Source: JAVJSD01 sp040219575 (lineage in GTDB: Bacteria; Planctomycetota; Planctomycetia; Pirellulales; Pirellulaceae). Taken from it: DNA of 64,000 nt. The stretch lies in assembly GCA_040219575.1 (NCBI GenBank), contig JAVJSD010000042.1, forward strand, positions 1 through 64,000. Reading direction: 5' to 3'. The notes beneath the pieces are model-generated. The model was given only the letters and a program-made list of their open reading frames with translations, was not told the DNA's origin and ran no database searches. A program made the translations under genes and the position numbers. Shown here in pieces: positions 62,261 through 64,000 of the stretch (positions are counted from its first letter, which is position 1; each line of letters starts with the position of its first letter).

Positions 62261-64000
62261 CTAGGGAAACGTCGCCTTGGGGGAGCGATCCTGCGCCGAC
62301 CACAGGCGGAGGACGCCGTCGGCGCCGCCGGCGATCACGGCGCGGCCGTCCGCACTCGCGGCCGCGGAGTAGAGCCAGGTGGAGGAGCCCTCATAGACGA
62401 GAATCTCCTTGTCGCTCGACGTGCGGTGCAGGCGCATCGTGCCGTCGCCCGAGGCGGCGATGATCTGCTCACTGTCGCCGACGAACCGCACGGCGGTCAC
62501 TTCCTGCCGGTAGCGGCCGATCTTGTACATCGTGCCGACCATCGTCTCAAGTTGCCGTCCCGCTGCCACGTCCCACAGTTTGACGACCCGGTCGCCGCCG
62601 CAGGAGGCCAGCAGTTTGCCGTCGCCGCTGAAGCTGACGCCCAGCACGTGCGCCGTGTGGCCGGGCAACGTCGCCACGAGCTTGCCGTCCGCCACGCGAT
62701 GGACTTGCACCAGGTTGTCGGCGCCGCCGGAGGCGAGCAATTCGCCGTCGGGAGAAAACGCCGCCGCCAAGACGGTGTCGGCGTGGGCGGCGGAGAGGTC
62801 CAACACAAGCTGTCCGTCGGCCGCATTCCACAGCTTCAGTTCTCCGCCGCGCGAGGCAAGACCGCCTCCGGTCGCGAGAAGTCGCCCACCGGGTTGAAAA
62901 GCGACGGCCGACACGCGATCGACCAGCAGGTTGGCAGATTCAACGTCGCCGATCGTGCGGGCGAGCTTCCACTCGGTCTCCACCTGATAGACGACCGATT
63001 GGCCATCTTGACCGGCGGTGAGGAAGCGGCTGCCGCTGTTCGCCATCGCCGTGGCGGTGATGGCGGCCGCGTGATCGGCGATCGACCGCAACGGGCTGCC
63101 GTCGGCGGTGTAAACGTGCAGACAATCACCCTTGGCGACCAGCAACTGACCGCCGTCCGGCGAGAAGGCGAGGCCATGCACCGGTTGATCGTTCTCGGCG
63201 GCGGCCTTCTCGGCGGCGGCTTTCTGCGTCTCGAGCTTCTCAAGCTTCGCTTCGCCGTTTGAAACCACGGCGTTAGCCTCCTCGAGCTCCTCCTCCGCCC
63301 GTCGGGCGACCGCCTTGGCCCTTTCGATGATGGTCAGGACCACGTCCCGCGCCGATTCGGCATCCTTCACCCCCTTCTCGGCCGACTCCCGTTTCTTCTC
63401 GTCCGCTTGCACCTTCTCCAGGGCCTGCTGCTTTTCCTTTAGCGCTTTCTCCGCCTTGGCGAGCTCCTCCTCCGCCTTGGTCACCGCCTCGGCCGTGACC
63501 TTCACCCGTCGCTCCGGGCCTTCGTAGAGTTTGATGTCGCGTCGGGTGAGTTCGACGGTCGACTGAGTGAAGGCGATGTCCGCTTCGATCTGCAAGACTC
63601 TGTCCGCTTGGCGCGGATCGCCCTTCAATTCCGTCACGAGCGAACCGTCATCCGCACCGAACAACTTCACGAGGCCGCCGCCGGCGGAGGCGATTCGCTT
63701 CTTGTTGCTGCTCAGAGCAATGGCCGACACGGGCCCGCCATGCGCAAACTGCTTGATTTGTTCGCCGGTTCGCGCGTTCCAGAGCCGGACCGTACCGTCT
63801 TCGCCGCCGGAAAGAATGTTGTCGTCCAAGTCCGAAGCCAGGGCGGTCACCGCACCTTCGTGCGCGTCGATTTCTCGCAGCGGCGCGATCGATGCCTCAG
63901 CGCCGCTTTGGCCGGAGACTAGCTTCGCCATTTCCCACACGCGAATTCGTTTGTCTTGATGGCCCGTCACGAGCAGCGCCTCGCCGACGAGCGCCAGCGC
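62261..64000 (-). CDS. WD40 repeat protein with inserted coiled coil (5' end outside window)
   Basis: The frame is open from the stop at 62261 to the window edge, 580 codons, so the start is outside. WD40 blades are visible: VTALASDLDDNILSGGEDGTVRLWN, VHGLAFSPDGGQLLVAKGD, ADTVLAAAFSPDGELLASGGADNLVQVH and AHVLGVSFSGDGKLLASCGGDRVVKLWD, with the last blade near the C-terminus. Between two blades lies a charged coiled coil of about 110 residues (AEEELAKAEKALKEKQQALE onward). The architecture resembles planctomycete exported WD40 proteins, which often have a cytochrome-like domain N-terminally; that part is not visible here. Probably a scaffold. Confidence 0.88.
   Translation of the reverse strand, partial: ALALVGEALLVTGHQDKRIRVWEMAKLVSGQSGAEASIAPLREIDAHEGAVTALASDLDDNILSGGEDGTVRLWNARTGEQIKQFAHGGPVSAIALSSNKKRIASAGGGLVKLFGADDGSLVTELKGDPRQADRVLQIEADIAFTQSTVELTRRDIKLYEGPERRVKVTAEAVTKAEEELAKAEKALKEKQQALEKVQADEKKRESAEKGVKDAESARDVVLTIIERAKAVARRAEEELEEANAVVSNGEAKLEKLETQKAAAEKAAAENDQPVHGLAFSPDGGQLLVAKGDCLHVYTADGSPLRSIADHAAAITATAMANSGSRFLTAGQDGQSVVYQVETEWKLARTIGDVESANLLVDRVSAVAFQPGGRLLATGGGLASRGGELKLWNAADGQLVLDLSAAHADTVLAAAFSPDGELLASGGADNLVQVHRVADGKLVATLPGHTAHVLGVSFSGDGKLLASCGGDRVVKLWDVAAGRQLETMVGTMYKIGRYRQEVTAVRFVGDSEQIIAASGDGTMRLHRTSSDKEILVYEGSSTWLYSAAASADGRAVIAGGADGVLRLWSAQDRSPKATFP

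Overview
The window is about 64 kb of high-GC chromosomal DNA that looks planctomycete, most likely from the Pirellulales side of the phylum (inference; no rRNA or other marker is present to fix this). The grounds are an S1 sulfatase, Tat-exported Gfo/Idh/MocA oxidoreductases, a sugar-dehydrogenase/haem-c fusion, a BlaI/M56 pair, a WD40 protein with an inserted coiled coil, and two very large secreted proteins that start with an Arg-rich N-terminus ending in an L-E-x-R/D-x-L-L motif (the planctomycete extracellular signature) and end in dockerin-type repeats. Short hairpin repeats are scattered between genes. No tRNA, rRNA, prophage or CRISPR array was seen.

Layout. 1-2337: a broken duplicate of a sulfatase 5' end joined to a REP-like half element, an intact sulfatase, and a REP-associated tyrosine transposase flanked by two REP pairs. 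2338-13395: leuS, a dihydroorotate-dehydrogenase-like flavoprotein, an alpha/beta hydrolase, a type II secretion F-like membrane protein, a heptamer repeat, a PQQ-type dehydrogenase with two haem-c sites, a small unknown protein, and xseA. 13396-17397: three 90-bp tandem repeats and a minus-strand operon of BlaI-like repressor, M56 protease and secretin-fold protein with a clear dyad operator. 17487-20495: phosphopantetheinyl transferase, PlsC-like acyltransferase and SDR reductase. 20934-43204: a single 18.8-kb gene for a 6277-residue modular secreted protein with a metzincin site, followed by a 1022-residue dockerin protein with an HEMGH site. 43201-52550: ApbE, a SUMF1-like protein, two Gfo/Idh/MocA proteins, an unusual CsrA-receiver fusion, a zinc-ribbon metallopeptidase, a DinB-like protein and a gluconolactonase-like protein. 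52835-59653: two tandem outer-membrane barrel paralogues, a cupin-like Tat protein, a Tyr/Asp/Cys-rich secreted protein and two tandem small secreted paralogues. 59890-64000: a fused NMN deamidase/nicotinate-nucleotide adenylyltransferase, an EamA transporter and the 3' part of a WD40 gene that leaves the window.

The most noteworthy item is the 245-residue protein at 47603-48340: an N-terminal CsrA domain with its RNA-contacting residues kept, a helical linker that resembles a histidine-kinase dimerisation helix, and a complete receiver domain. Its leader carries several GGA motifs, and a dispersed repeat family in the same window folds into hairpins with GGA in the loop, which is the CsrA recognition element. 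Together these suggest a phosphorylation-controlled RNA-binding regulator; the link to the repeats is speculative. Other strong items are the REP/transposase unit with its sulfatase rearrangement, the PncC-NadD fusion, the 6277-residue repeat protein and the YDCYG-repeat protein. All calls are by eye from the sequence; no database search was possible.
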